This document shows positions 37,267 through 46,136 of a stretch of 64,000 nucleotides of DNA, one piece after another. The position numbers were made by a program, and so were the translations under genes. Position 1 is the first letter of the stretch; every line of letters begins with the position of its first letter. The stretch spans positions 62,001-126,000 of the forward strand of contig NZ_AEYF01000008.1 in NCBI RefSeq assembly GCF_000292525.1. The letters run 5' to 3'. Source of the stretch: Rhizobium sp. CCGE 510. Its GTDB lineage: Bacteria > Pseudomonadota > Alphaproteobacteria > Rhizobiales > Rhizobiaceae. The notes under the pieces were generated by a model. The model worked only from the letters and a program-made list of their open reading frames with translations, had not been told where the DNA came from and did not search any database.

Positions 37267-38829
37267 ATGCCGCGCGCGCGGGATCATCGCATGGAACGAG
37301 TTGAGCCTGCCCATCCCGATGCAAAGCCTGCCATCGTTTGGCTCGGCTTCATCGCCATGTGCATCGGCATGTTCATGGCGATCCTCGACGTCCAGGTGGT
37401 GGCGACCTCGCTGCCGACCATCCAGTCGGCGCTGGGTATCGATCCGGATCAGATGAGCTGGATACAGACGGCCTATCTTATCGCCGAAGTGGTGGCGATC
37501 CCGCTGACCGGCCTGTTGACGCGGCTGCTTTCGATGCGGTGGCTGTTCGTTACCGCCATCAGCCTGTTCGTCGCGGCCTCGGCCGGCTGTGCCGCCAGCG
37601 GCAGCTTCGGCGAGCTGGTCGCCTGGCGGGTGCTGCAGGGCTTTTCCGGCGGCACCCTCATCCCCTCGGTGTTTTCGGCCGTGTTCATCCTTTTCCCGAA
37701 CGAGCGGCAGGCGCTGGCGACGACGATCGCCGGCGTGCTTGCGGTGCTGGCGCCGACCGTCGGGCCGATCGTTGGCGGATGGCTGACCGAGACCTATTCC
37801 TGGCACTGGCTGTTTTTGATCAACATCCTGCCGGGCATTGCCTCGGCGATCGTTGCGGCACGCTTCCTGCCGCGGCAGGCGCCCGATCCGTCCGAACTCA
37901 GGCATCTCGACGGCCTATCGCTGCTGCTGATGGCAACCGCGCTGACGACGCTGGAACTCAGCCTGAAAGAGGCGCCGACCAGCGGCTGGACCTCGGCCTA
38001 TGTGCTGACCTTGCTGGCGGTCTGCCTGGTCTCGGGCGGTGGTTTCATTCGGCGAACGTTGCGCCGCAGCCGACCGATCGTCGATCTCGGCAATTTCACT
38101 GACCGGAATTTTCTCGTCGGCTCGGTCCTGAGCTTCGTGCTTGGTATCGGCCTGTTCGGTTCGGTCTATCTGATGCCGGTCTTCCTGGCTTTCGTCAGAG
38201 GCCACGACGCCCTTGAGATCGGCATGACGATGCTGGTCACCGGCGTCGCCCAGCTGATCACGGCGCCGGTCGCCGTCGCGCTGGAGAAGCGTTTGGATGC
38301 GCGGCTGTTGTCGGCCGCCGGTTTTGCGCTGTTTGCGGTCGGTGTCGGCATGAGCGCCTTTCAGGATCCGCGTTCGGACTATGACGCGATGTTCTGGCCG
38401 CAGATCGTCCGCGGCGTCGCCATCATGTTCTGCCTGCTGCCGCCGACGCGGCTGGCGCTCGGCACGCTCCCGGCCGATCGCATTCCCGATGCCAGCGGTC
38501 TTTTCAATCTGATGCGCAATCTCGGCGGGGCGATCGGCATCGCGCTGATCGACACCATCATCTACACCCGCTCGGAACCGCTGGGCCAAAGCCTCTGGAC
38601 CCGTCTTCAAGCCGGCGACATCGAGGCGGCGACCTTTGTCGGCGCTCCGCTTCCGGCCATATCGGGACATAGCGGCAGTTTCGACGCCGATACCACGGCG
38701 CTGCTCGATCCGCTGATCCAGACTGCGGCAAGCGCGCAGGCGATCAACGAGGCCTGGATGGTCATCGCCGTCTTGACCGGCTGCGCCCTGCTCTGCGTGC
38801 CCTTCGCCAAGCGGCCGGCGCCGGGCTGA
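37267..38829 (+). CDS. MFS drug:H+ antiporter, DHA2 (EmrB/QacA) type
   Basis: A 520-residue inner-membrane efflux protein with fourteen predicted helices. Recognisable features are LDVQVVATSLPTIQ in helix 1 (the DHA2 D1 motif), LSMRWLF after helix 2 and the motif-C-like stretch GVLAVLAPTVGPIVGGWLTE in helix 5. Start 37267 has GGGG upstream; an alternative ATG lies at 37291. No EmrA adaptor gene accompanies it. Its 3' end is echoed as a decayed copy at 39856-39949. Confidence 0.9.
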   Translation: MPRARDHRMERVEPAHPDAKPAIVWLGFIAMCIGMFMAILDVQVVATSLPTIQSALGIDPDQMSWIQTAYLIAEVVAIPLTGLLTRLLSMRWLFVTAISLFVAASAGCAASGSFGELVAWRVLQGFSGGTLIPSVFSAVFILFPNERQALATTIAGVLAVLAPTVGPIVGGWLTETYSWHWLFLINILPGIASAIVAARFLPRQAPDPSELRHLDGLSLLLMATALTTLELSLKEAPTSGWTSAYVLTLLAVCLVSGGGFIRRTLRRSRPIVDLGNFTDRNFLVGSVLSFVLGIGLFGSVYLMPVFLAFVRGHDALEIGMTMLVTGVAQLITAPVAVALEKRLDARLLSAAGFALFAVGVGMSAFQDPRSDYDAMFWPQIVRGVAIMFCLLPPTRLALGTLPADRIPDASGLFNLMRNLGGAIGIALIDTIIYTRSEPLGQSLWTRLQAGDIEAATFVGAPLPAISGHSGSFDADTTALLDPLIQTAASAQAINEAWMVIAVLTGCALLCVPFAKRPAPG

Positions 38830-39164
38830 AGACCGTCGCTGACGAACTCGCTTTAACCTTAGAGAATCAGTCAACAGGCTGAATTTGCACATTCACCACG
38901 CTCTGACCTGGGCTGACTGAAAGTTCAGTGGCAGGTCAGCAGCCTAGAGGTCCTCGCCAGCCGAGGGTGAACGTTTTAGAGCAAGCCTTCCATGACAATG
39001 ATATCCGCGGTGCCCCGGGCAACGCCCTATAGGGGCACGGCCCTTTCATGCATTCATTAGGCGACATTCTCGGCTTCGCATACTCGCGCCTTGTGCTACT
39101 AGCTGCAGAAATGTGGGATTATGCCGTCGAAAAGCACCCAGTTGAATGAGGCAGGTAAACAGAA
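38830..39164. other. Intergenic region with two stem-loops
   Basis: CTGACCTG (38903-38910) pairs with CAGGTCAG (38932-38939), with an inner ACTGAA/TTCAGT stem, forming a likely terminator for the DHA2 gene. GTGCCCC (39010-39016) pairs with GGGGCAC (39032-39038) and encloses a GGGC/GCCC mini-stem. The rest is unremarkable and leads into the lower-GC gene at 39165. Confidence 0.45.
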
Positions 39165-39773
39165 ATGCTGATCAAGCAAACCGACTATCATCGGATTTAT
39201 CGAGTTATAAATAGCTTGATCCTGAATGAGAACGGAAATCCTGCGCACGCCTGCATGTACTTCGCTACATTCGGCTCGTTCATTCTCGAACAGCACTATA
39301 AGGTGAAAGCGACGCCCAAAGGCGGCCTTGCGGCATATAATCTTGATGGGACAATGATCCTATTTGCCGACCACCGCGAGGATGGTTACGTCACTGGAGC
39401 TGGTGAGAATTTCCATTGCTGGGTCGAAGCAGAGGGTTGGGCCATTGATTTCATGGCCCCTGCGTTCTCAGAGACAGCGGCAGGTCTCCAGGTCCCGTCA
39501 AAGATGTTTCAACGGCCCTTGTCATCCATGGCGCCCAACATCAATGGTTTGGATCACTCCGGAGACTTCTTTTATTTGTCCGAACCTGCCGCGACCGCCG
39601 CTCGTTTTCAGGAGTGGCACAAACTTGCGATGATCGGCGATCTTGCAAGTGTTGCAGCAACGTGGTTTCGAAAGACTCCTAAAAATATGGCTGCCGCTAT
39701 TTCTATGGACAGTCAGGCAGGCAAGACCAGAAGCGTTCCTCTTGTCGGCAATCCTCTTGTCGGCAGTTGGTGA
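39165..39773 (+). CDS. DUF2026-like protein with a possible Cys-His-Asp site
   Basis: A 202-residue protein that I match tentatively to DUF2026. No known function. Residues that could form a papain/transglutaminase-like site are C30 (PAHACMYF), H84 (ENFHCWVEAEG) and D95 (WAIDFMAP), with the spacing expected of that fold. There is no signal peptide or membrane segment. Base composition is clearly lower in GC than the flanking transporter and glycosidase genes, and it is followed by a decayed gene fragment, so this is probably an acquired patch. A cysteine peptidase or toxin-like role is speculation. Confidence 0.65.
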   Translation: MLIKQTDYHRIYRVINSLILNENGNPAHACMYFATFGSFILEQHYKVKATPKGGLAAYNLDGTMILFADHREDGYVTGAGENFHCWVEAEGWAIDFMAPAFSETAAGLQVPSKMFQRPLSSMAPNINGLDHSGDFFYLSEPAATAARFQEWHKLAMIGDLASVAATWFRKTPKNMAAAISMDSQAGKTRSVPLVGNPLVGSW

Positions 39774-39855
39774 GAGCGACGCGCCACTGGGCTAGCGGAA
39801 TCGTCTACTGCCTTTCTCGCCGCAACGAGCACAGGAAGGCAGGCCGCGGCTAGCA

Positions 39856-39949
39856 TCCAGGCGATAACGAACCCTGGATGGTCGTTGCCGTCCTGACCGC
39901 CTACGCCCTGCTCTGCGTGCCCTTCGCCAGGCGGCCGGCGTCAACGTGA
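39856..39949 (+). pseudogene. Decayed 3' end of a second DHA2 transporter gene
   Basis: About 94 bases closely match the last codons of the DHA2 gene (38739-38829). The copy reads EPWMVVAVLTAYALLCVPFARRPAST-stop against EAWMVIAVLTGCALLCVPFAKRPAPG-stop. Differences are largely synonymous or conservative and both end in TGA, while a one-base deletion lies near the left end. This is the relic of a diverged paralogue or of an allelic copy, not a recent tandem duplication. Confidence 0.8.
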
Positions 39950-40052
39950 CACAGGACGACAGCTTGCCGATCGGCCGACCGCCGGTAAGATTTCTCTCAA
40001 TCATTTTGCGTCATCCTTCGATTCCCTTCTGACGCCAATCGACGAGATCTCA

Positions 40053-43000
40053 ATGGCCCCGAACCTTGACCGCAGTTTTCAAATGCCCCGCCGAGAAGAA
40101 CTTGGCCTTTTTGCGATCAGCAACGGTTCCGGCCTGTCGATATCGGCGCTGCCGAACGGCACGTTGTTTGCCATCGAATATGCCGACGACAAGGGGTCGG
40201 TGCAGATCAACCAGATCCAGGGTTCGCCGCTCATCGGCGGTATCGGCCGGCTTTATCTGCGTGTCGGCGGCGCGGCGCCCGATGTGGTCGAAATCGTCGG
40301 GCCGCGCGCCAATGGCAGCTTCGGGCACGATGCGACGAGTTTTTCGTGGAGTGGCGAGGCCGGGGATATTCACTATAACGTCCGGCTCGCGCTGCATCCT
40401 TCCGAGACGGCCTGGTTCTGGCGTGTCGCCCTCCGGCATCTGAAGGATGGAACGCTGCCGGCTGATCTGGTGCTGATCCAGGATGTCGGTCTCGGCGATC
40501 GCGGCTTCCTGATGAACAGCGAGGCCTATGCCTCGCAATATGTCGACCATCACATCGCCGATCACCAGGCATTCGGACCTGTGGTGATGAACCGGCAAAA
40601 TCTCAAACAGGGTGGTGGCCGCAATCCGTGGCTCGTCCAGGGCTGCCTCGACGGCGCGGCTGCCTATGCCACGGATGCGATCCAGCTGGTGCAGGCGAAA
40701 GACCGCCTCGACGACCGGCTGGTCGGCCGCTTCGGCACCAGCCTGCCGAGCAAACGGCGCCAGCAGGAGACAGCCTGCCCGGCCATCCAGTCGAAATCGC
40801 TTTCCGTCACCGCAAACGGCGTCAACGCGACCTTCTTCGCGCTGTTTGCTGCCGATCATCCCGAGGCGTCGAGCGACGCCGATCTCTTACTACTTGACGG
40901 GCTTGCGGCCGCGGAAAGTGCTTCCGCCGGCCTTGAAGAGGTGCCGCCGGTGCGCAGCCTGCTGCAGGACGCTTCACTGTTGGAGGTCGAGCCACTCGAC
41001 AAAAAGACGATCGGCGGGCTCTATCCCCAGCGGAGCCTGGAAGAGCGCGTCGACGGAAAGCTGCTATCGTTCTTCGTGCCCGACGGCGTTTTGAACCGCC
41101 ACGTGGTGCTGCGCGACAAGGAGCTGCTGGTGGCGCGCCGTCACGGCGCGATCGTCAGAAGCGGCCAGAATATGCTGCTCGACGATTCCACCCTTGCCGC
41201 CACCTGCTGGATGCAGGGCATTTTCGCTGCCCAGCTGACGATCGGCAATACCTCCTTTCACAAGCTGTTTTCCGTCTCCCGCGACCCTTACAACCTGACG
41301 CGCGCCAGTGGGCTGCGCATCATGGCGGATGTCGGCGCCGGCTGGCAGCTGCTGGCGGTGCCGTCGGCTTTCGAAATGGGGCTCAGCGACTGCCGCTGGA
41401 TCTATCAGTGCGCCGGCCGCACCATCATTGTAACGGCGGTCGCCTCCGGCGAAGAAGCCGCGATGCAATGGACCGTCTCCGTCGAAGGCAAGCCGTGCCG
41501 CTTCCTGGTGTTCGGCCATGTCGTGCTCGGCGAACGTGAATATGACGCGGGCGGCCAGATCGAATTCGATGCCGCGCGCAAGCGTATCCATTTCCGGCCG
41601 GACCCGGCCTGGCTCTGGGGCGAGCGATATCCCGACGCCGCCTATTGGCTGGTGAGTTCGACGCCCGATGCCATCGAAGAGATCGGCGGCGACGAACTGC
41701 TTTATGCCGATGGGATGCCACGCAACGGCGCTTTCGTCGCGCTGCGTTCGCAGCCGACACAGGCGCTCTCCTTTGCCGTCGTCGGCTCGATGACCGATGC
41801 CGAAGAAGCCGAGCGGCTGGCAGAGCGTTATCAGGCCGGCCTCACCGATGAAGCCATGCTTGCGCCGGCATCCAAATTCTGGCGCAACACTGTGCGAGGC
41901 ACGACGATCGCTAGCACGGCGCCCGACCTTGCCGCGCAGACGACCCTGCTGCCCTGGCTGGCGCATGACGCCATCGTGCATCTGAGCGTGCCGCACGGCT
42001 TGGAGCAATATACCGGTGCCGCTTGGGGCACACGCGACGCCTGCCAGGGGCCGATCGAATTCCTGCTTGCCTACGAGCATGACAGCGAAGCCAAGGAGGT
42101 GGTGAAAACCGTCTTCAGCGAACAATATCTGGAAAAGGGCGACTGGCCGCAATGGTTCATGCTGGAGCCCTACGCCAACATAAGGGCGGGCGACAGCCAC
42201 GGCGATATCGTCGTCTGGCCGCTGAAGGCGCTCTGCGACTATATCGAAGCGACCGGCGATCTCGCCATCCTCGACGAGAAGGTCTCCTGGCGCGATGAAA
42301 AGACCATGCAGAAGGCGCCGGAGACCGACACCATCGCCATCCATGTCGAGAAACTGCTCGATACCGTCCGCCAAGCTTTCATCCCGGGAACGCATCTGAT
42401 CCGCTATGGCGAGGGAGACTGGAATGATTCCCTGCAGCCGGCCGATCCGCATCTGCGCGACTGGATGGTCAGCAGTTGGACCGTTGCCCTGCTCTACGAG
42501 CAGATCGTCCGCTATTCCGCGATCTTGCGCCGCCTTGGCCACGGCGATCAGGCCAAGGGGCTGAGGAAGATCGCCACGGCGATGCGCCGGGATTTCAATC
42601 GTCATCTCGTGGGTGATGGAATCGTTGCCGGCTACGGCATTTTCGATCCCGCCCATGACGGCGTCGAATTGCTTTTGCACCCGAGCGATAAGCGCACCGG
42701 CCTCTCCTACTCGCTGATCTCGATGACGCAGGCGATGCTCGGCGGGCTGTTCACGCCGGATCAGCGGCGCGCTCATATGAAGCTGATCGACGATCATCTG
42801 CTCTTTCCCGACGGCGTGCGGCTGATGGAAAAGCCCGCCACCTATGCCGGCGGTCCGGAGACGCTGTTTCGCCGCGCCGAATCCTCCTCGTTTTTCGGCC
42901 GCGAGATCGGGCTGATGTATGTGCATGCGCATCTGCGCTATTGCGAAACGCTGGCGCTGGAAGCCGAAGCCGACGGGCTCTGGAAGGCAATCGCCGTCGC

Positions 43001-43334
43001 CAACCCGATCTCGGTCACGTCAGTGCTGCCGCATGCGTCGCTGCGCCAGCGCAACACCTATTTCAGCAGCAGCGATGCGGCCTTTCATGACCGCTATCAG
43101 GCCGCGGCCGACTGGTCGCGCGTCAAGGCGGGAGAGATCGCCTGCGACGGCGGGTGGCGGATCTATTCCAGCGGCCCCGGGCTCTACACCAGGAGTTTCG
43201 TCGAAAATATCCTCGGCTTCAAACGGCGCTTCGGCCGGCGCAGACGCAAACCGCTGTTGCCTGAGGTTCACGCCTCCGTCGATCTGCGGACGGATCATGC
43301 CGCCTGGCGGCGGCTGATGAAGCCGAAGCCGTGA
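40053..43334 (+). CDS. GH94 glycoside phosphorylase, 1,2-beta-oligoglucan phosphorylase-like
   Basis: A 1093-residue protein with N-terminal beta-sandwich domains and a C-terminal (alpha/alpha)6 barrel. The GH94 general acid lies in GDWNDSLQP (G788-D792). Size, the absence of a signal peptide and the barrel motifs (WGTRDACQGPIEFLLAYEHD, EYLEKGDWPQWFMLEPY) fit the 1,2-beta-oligoglucan phosphorylases (about 1100 residues) better than cellobiose phosphorylases (about 800). It would release glucose 1-phosphate from sophorooligosaccharides. Rhizobia make cyclic beta-1,2-glucans, so recycling them or scavenging from others is plausible. A divergent-strand GntR gene ends five bases away. Confidence 0.82.
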   Translation: MAPNLDRSFQMPRREELGLFAISNGSGLSISALPNGTLFAIEYADDKGSVQINQIQGSPLIGGIGRLYLRVGGAAPDVVEIVGPRANGSFGHDATSFSWSGEAGDIHYNVRLALHPSETAWFWRVALRHLKDGTLPADLVLIQDVGLGDRGFLMNSEAYASQYVDHHIADHQAFGPVVMNRQNLKQGGGRNPWLVQGCLDGAAAYATDAIQLVQAKDRLDDRLVGRFGTSLPSKRRQQETACPAIQSKSLSVTANGVNATFFALFAADHPEASSDADLLLLDGLAAAESASAGLEEVPPVRSLLQDASLLEVEPLDKKTIGGLYPQRSLEERVDGKLLSFFVPDGVLNRHVVLRDKELLVARRHGAIVRSGQNMLLDDSTLAATCWMQGIFAAQLTIGNTSFHKLFSVSRDPYNLTRASGLRIMADVGAGWQLLAVPSAFEMGLSDCRWIYQCAGRTIIVTAVASGEEAAMQWTVSVEGKPCRFLVFGHVVLGEREYDAGGQIEFDAARKRIHFRPDPAWLWGERYPDAAYWLVSSTPDAIEEIGGDELLYADGMPRNGAFVALRSQPTQALSFAVVGSMTDAEEAERLAERYQAGLTDEAMLAPASKFWRNTVRGTTIASTAPDLAAQTTLLPWLAHDAIVHLSVPHGLEQYTGAAWGTRDACQGPIEFLLAYEHDSEAKEVVKTVFSEQYLEKGDWPQWFMLEPYANIRAGDSHGDIVVWPLKALCDYIEATGDLAILDEKVSWRDEKTMQKAPETDTIAIHVEKLLDTVRQAFIPGTHLIRYGEGDWNDSLQPADPHLRDWMVSSWTVALLYEQIVRYSAILRRLGHGDQAKGLRKIATAMRRDFNRHLVGDGIVAGYGIFDPAHDGVELLLHPSDKRTGLSYSLISMTQAMLGGLFTPDQRRAHMKLIDDHLLFPDGVRLMEKPATYAGGPETLFRRAESSSFFGREIGLMYVHAHLRYCETLALEAEADGLWKAIAVANPISVTSVLPHASLRQRNTYFSSSDAAFHDRYQAAADWSRVKAGEIACDGGWRIYSSGPGLYTRSFVENILGFKRRFGRRRRKPLLPEVHASVDLRTDHAAWRRLMKPKP

Positions 43335-43338
43335 ACGT

Positions 43339-44082
43339 TCAGGACGGATTGGTCGCGTCGCGCAACTCTTCGAAGCGCGCCGCACTCTTCGACAGGTGGC
43401 TGCGAATGGCGCGACGCGCCGCCGCCTCGTCGCCGTCGCGGATCGCCGCGAATATGGCATGATGTTCCCGGCGCATGCGGGCCGCATGACGCTTGCGCTC
43501 GGTCACCGTCATTTTGTCCAGGCGCGCCCATTGCCGCGGCACCATGATGTTGCCGAAGGTATCGAACAGGCGGCTGTAATAGGAATTCTGGGTCGCGACC
43601 AGGATGGACCTGTGAAAGGCGTAATCCTCCTGGGCGCCGTATCCGCCCTCTTCGAGCGCCGCGTCGAGCGCATCGAGGCGAGCCTGCATGCGGCCGAGAT
43701 CTTCAGGCGTGCGCCGTAGTGCCGCAAGACCGGCGGCTTCGTATTCGACCCCCATGCGCAGCTCCAGCACACGCAGAACCTCGTCGATCGACTGCAGGTC
43801 GTTAGGAATGATCGAGAAGGATCTGGGCGTCGGATCGTTCGCGACAAACGCCCCAAGCCCTTGCCGCGTGGTGATCAGCCCCTTGGCGCGCAGCGTCGCG
43901 AGCGCTTCGCGAACGATCGTCCGGCTGACGCCGGTCGTCCTCATGATCGCCTGTTCGGTCGGCAGGCGCTGGCCGGGTTTCAGATCGCCGGACTCGATTT
44001 GCGCCATCAGCGTATCGGCAAGGCCGCTGCGCAGGTTCGGCGGCTGCCGAGTGGTGGTGACCGCGTTGTCCCTGTCCGTCAT
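43339..44082 (-). CDS. GntR-family regulator, FadR (FCD) subfamily
   Basis: A 247-residue regulator: N-terminal winged HTH (LADTLMAQIESGDLKPGQRLPTEQAIMRTTGVSRTIVREALATLRAKGLI) and C-terminal FCD domain with the metal-type histidines in DYAFHRSI and HHAIFAAIRDGDEAAARRAIRSHL. It lies downstream of the kdu operon on the same strand, separated by a RIME-like repeat. A FadR-type operator upstream of kduI (45988-45998) makes it the likely uronate-responsive repressor. Confidence 0.92.
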   Translation of the reverse strand: MTDRDNAVTTTRQPPNLRSGLADTLMAQIESGDLKPGQRLPTEQAIMRTTGVSRTIVREALATLRAKGLITTRQGLGAFVANDPTPRSFSIIPNDLQSIDEVLRVLELRMGVEYEAAGLAALRRTPEDLGRMQARLDALDAALEEGGYGAQEDYAFHRSILVATQNSYYSRLFDTFGNIMVPRQWARLDKMTVTERKRHAARMRREHHAIFAAIRDGDEAAARRAIRSHLSKSAARFEELRDATNPS

Positions 44083-44168
44083 CTTGTGTCGATCCCGCCC
44101 CGATGCGGCTGCGCCAGCCTCATGTCCTTTTGCTAACGCATGCCGGCAGCAAAGGCAAAGCGACGTTA

Positions 44169-44274
44169 ATGCATGTCACCCGGAAGTGTGCAGCGGTTCC
44201 GGAATAACGACATGCATCAAAACAAAGAACTAAAGCGCGTTGCATGAATCAAATTTGATGCGGCGCGCTTTTAG
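44169..44274. repeat. RIME-like intergenic mosaic element, type 2 (inverted copy)
   Basis: First palindrome ATGCATGTC ... GACATGCAT (44169-44217) encloses CCGGAA/TTCCGG. The second, CTAAAGCGCG ... CGCGCTTTTAG (44230-44274), contains GCA/TGC. Together about 106 bases. The same two palindromes occur in opposite order and orientation at 50474-50576. Confidence 0.75.
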
Positions 44275-44286
44275 TCGACCGACGGA

Positions 44287-45051
44287 TCACCGTGCCAGCC
44301 AACCCCCATCGACGGGTAATACCGTTCCGTGCACGTAGTCGGATGCCGACGATGCCAGGAAGACGGCGGCACCGCCGAGTTCATCAGGCGTTCCCCAGCG
44401 CCCGGCCGGAATGCGGGCAAGGATGGCGGCATTGCGGTCGGCATCCTCGCGCAGCGCCGTGGTGTTGTTGGTGACGAAATAACCGGGCGCGATGGCGTTG
44501 ACGTTGACGCCCTTGCCGGCCCATTCGCAGGCCAGCAGCTTGGTCAGTCCGGCAAGGCCGCTTTTCGAGGCGGTATAGGAGGGGATGCGGATGCCGCCCT
44601 GGAAGGAGAGCAGCGAGGCGATGTTGATGATCTTGCCCCTGCCCTTGTCGACCATATGGCGGCCGGCCGCCTGCGACAGAAAGAAGGCGGTCTTCAGATT
44701 GACGTCGATCACCGCGTCCCAGTCTTCCTCGGTGAAGTCGAGCGCATCGGCGCGGCGGATGATGCCGGCATTGTTGACGAGGATGTCGAGGCCGCCAAAG
44801 GTCTGGATGGTCTCAGCGACGATCCCCTTGACCGGTTCGATCGTGCCGAGATCGGCCTTGACGACATGGAAGCGGCTTCCCGCCTGCTTCACCAGCGCCT
44901 CGGTTTCGTCCATCGAGGAGCGCCCGACGGCGACGATCGAAGCGCCGGCCCCAGCCAGCGCTGCCGCGATGGCCTGGCCGATGCCGGTATTGGCGCCGGT
45001 GACAACGGCCGTTCTGCCTGTGAGGTCGAAGGGATTTGCCACGGTGCTCAC
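44287..45051 (-). CDS. kduD: 2-dehydro-3-deoxy-D-gluconate 5-dehydrogenase / 2-deoxy-D-gluconate 3-dehydrogenase
   Basis: A 254-residue classical SDR acting after KduI in the breakdown of pectin-derived unsaturated uronates: it reduces 3-deoxy-D-glycero-2,5-hexodiulosonate to 2-keto-3-deoxygluconate. The motifs are TGANTGIG (18-25), NNAGIIRRA and YTASKSGLAGLTK, with the catalytic Ser in IASLLSFQGG. It starts inside the kduI stop codon (ATGA, 45048-45051), so the two are co-translated. The context with kduI supports the specific name. Confidence 0.92.
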   Translation of the reverse strand: MSTVANPFDLTGRTAVVTGANTGIGQAIAAALAGAGASIVAVGRSSMDETEALVKQAGSRFHVVKADLGTIEPVKGIVAETIQTFGGLDILVNNAGIIRRADALDFTEEDWDAVIDVNLKTAFFLSQAAGRHMVDKGRGKIINIASLLSFQGGIRIPSYTASKSGLAGLTKLLACEWAGKGVNVNAIAPGYFVTNNTTALREDADRNAAILARIPAGRWGTPDELGGAAVFLASSASDYVHGTVLPVDGGWLAR

Positions 45052-45884
45052 CTCAGATCCGCAATGGCGATATGGTCCATGTCGGTGAAGCTCTTGTTGT
45101 CGCCGGCCATTGCCCAGATGAAGCTGTAATTCTTGGTGCCGGCGCCGGAATGGATCGACCAGGGCGGCGAGATGACCGCCTGTTCATTGGCGACAAGCAT
45201 ATGCCGGGTCTGCTGCGGCTCGCCCATGAAGTGGAAAACGCGCTGATCGGCTTCGAGATCGAAATAAAGATAGGCTTCCATGCGCCGGTCATGCGTATGG
45301 GCCGGCATGGTGTTCCAGACGCTGCCCGGCTCGATCATGGTGAAGCCGAGGGTCAGTTGGCAGGACTGGCAAACCTCCGGGTGGATGAACTGGTAGATCG
45401 ACCGCTTGTTGGCCGTCGCGGCGTCGCCCGGCGTCAGGTGGCGGGCCTTTTCGCGGGTGAGCAATACCGTCGGATGCGTCTGGTGCGCCGGCGTCGAGAC
45501 CAGATAGAACTTGGCCGGATCGGCGGCATCCACGCTTTCGAACCGGACGTCCTTGGCGCCCTTGCCGGCATAGAGGCAATCATATTTGGCAAGATCGTAA
45601 CTGGTGCCGTCAACGATGATGCGACCGGCGCCGCCGATGTTGAGCGCGCCGAGTTCACGCTCGGCGAGAAAGGTTTCCTGGCCGATCGCGGTCGGGGCCG
45701 TCAACGGCAATCCGTCGGAGAGCGGCGTCGCGCCGCCGATGACCATGCGGTCGTAATGGGAATAAGTCAGCCGGATCTCGCCGCCCGCAAAGACGGTTTC
45801 CACCAGAAAATGACGCCGCAGCGTCTCCGTGTCGTATTCGCGCACGGCCTCGGGATGGGAGGCGTGCCTCACGTCGATCTGCAT
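45048..45884 (-). CDS. kduI: 5-dehydro-4-deoxy-D-glucuronate isomerase
   Basis: A 278-residue cupin isomerase that converts 5-keto-4-deoxyuronate to 3-deoxy-D-glycero-2,5-hexodiulosonate. The zinc ligands are visible as H196-x-H198 (MPAHTH), E203 and H245 (WSIHSG), with the same numbering as in the E. coli enzyme. AAGGAA precedes the ATG. It is first in the kduI-kduD operon; a FadR-type operator lies 104 bases upstream. Confidence 0.95.
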   Translation of the reverse strand: MQIDVRHASHPEAVREYDTETLRRHFLVETVFAGGEIRLTYSHYDRMVIGGATPLSDGLPLTAPTAIGQETFLAERELGALNIGGAGRIIVDGTSYDLAKYDCLYAGKGAKDVRFESVDAADPAKFYLVSTPAHQTHPTVLLTREKARHLTPGDAATANKRSIYQFIHPEVCQSCQLTLGFTMIEPGSVWNTMPAHTHDRRMEAYLYFDLEADQRVFHFMGEPQQTRHMLVANEQAVISPPWSIHSGAGTKNYSFIWAMAGDNKSFTDMDHIAIADLR

Positions 45885-45987
45885 GTCAAAATTCCTTCAG
45901 TTTCGTTGTCGTCAAGCGTCATTGCTCCAGCGAAGCCGGATCCGTCGGCGGCCGTTTGGCTCGGCAATGAACCGAATGGTTACATAG

Positions 45988-45998
45988 TTGTACGACAA
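45988..45998. promoter_or_regulatory. FadR-subfamily operator upstream of kduI
   Basis: TTGTACGACAA is a perfect 4-base-arm dyad (TTGT-ACG-ACAA) of the FCD-type GntR consensus. It lies 104 bases upstream of the kduI ATG and between it and the small RNA. The GntR protein encoded at 43339-44082 is the likely binder. Confidence 0.55.
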
Positions 45999-46136
45999 AT
46001 TCGAAGTCAATATGTTTCTGCAGCACCGGCTCGCAGCCGGCGGCGACCGAAGGAATCGGGAGCAAAATCAGCGATAAACAGGAAAAAATCACCAGCCCTG
46101 GCGATGGGTCGCGAGCGGTGCGTTGCGGCGTGATCG

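Noticed and set aside
39774..40052. Decayed fragment as part of an insertion sequence
   Set aside because: It matches the end of the neighbouring transporter gene, and there are no terminal inverted repeats, transposase remnants or target duplications nearby.
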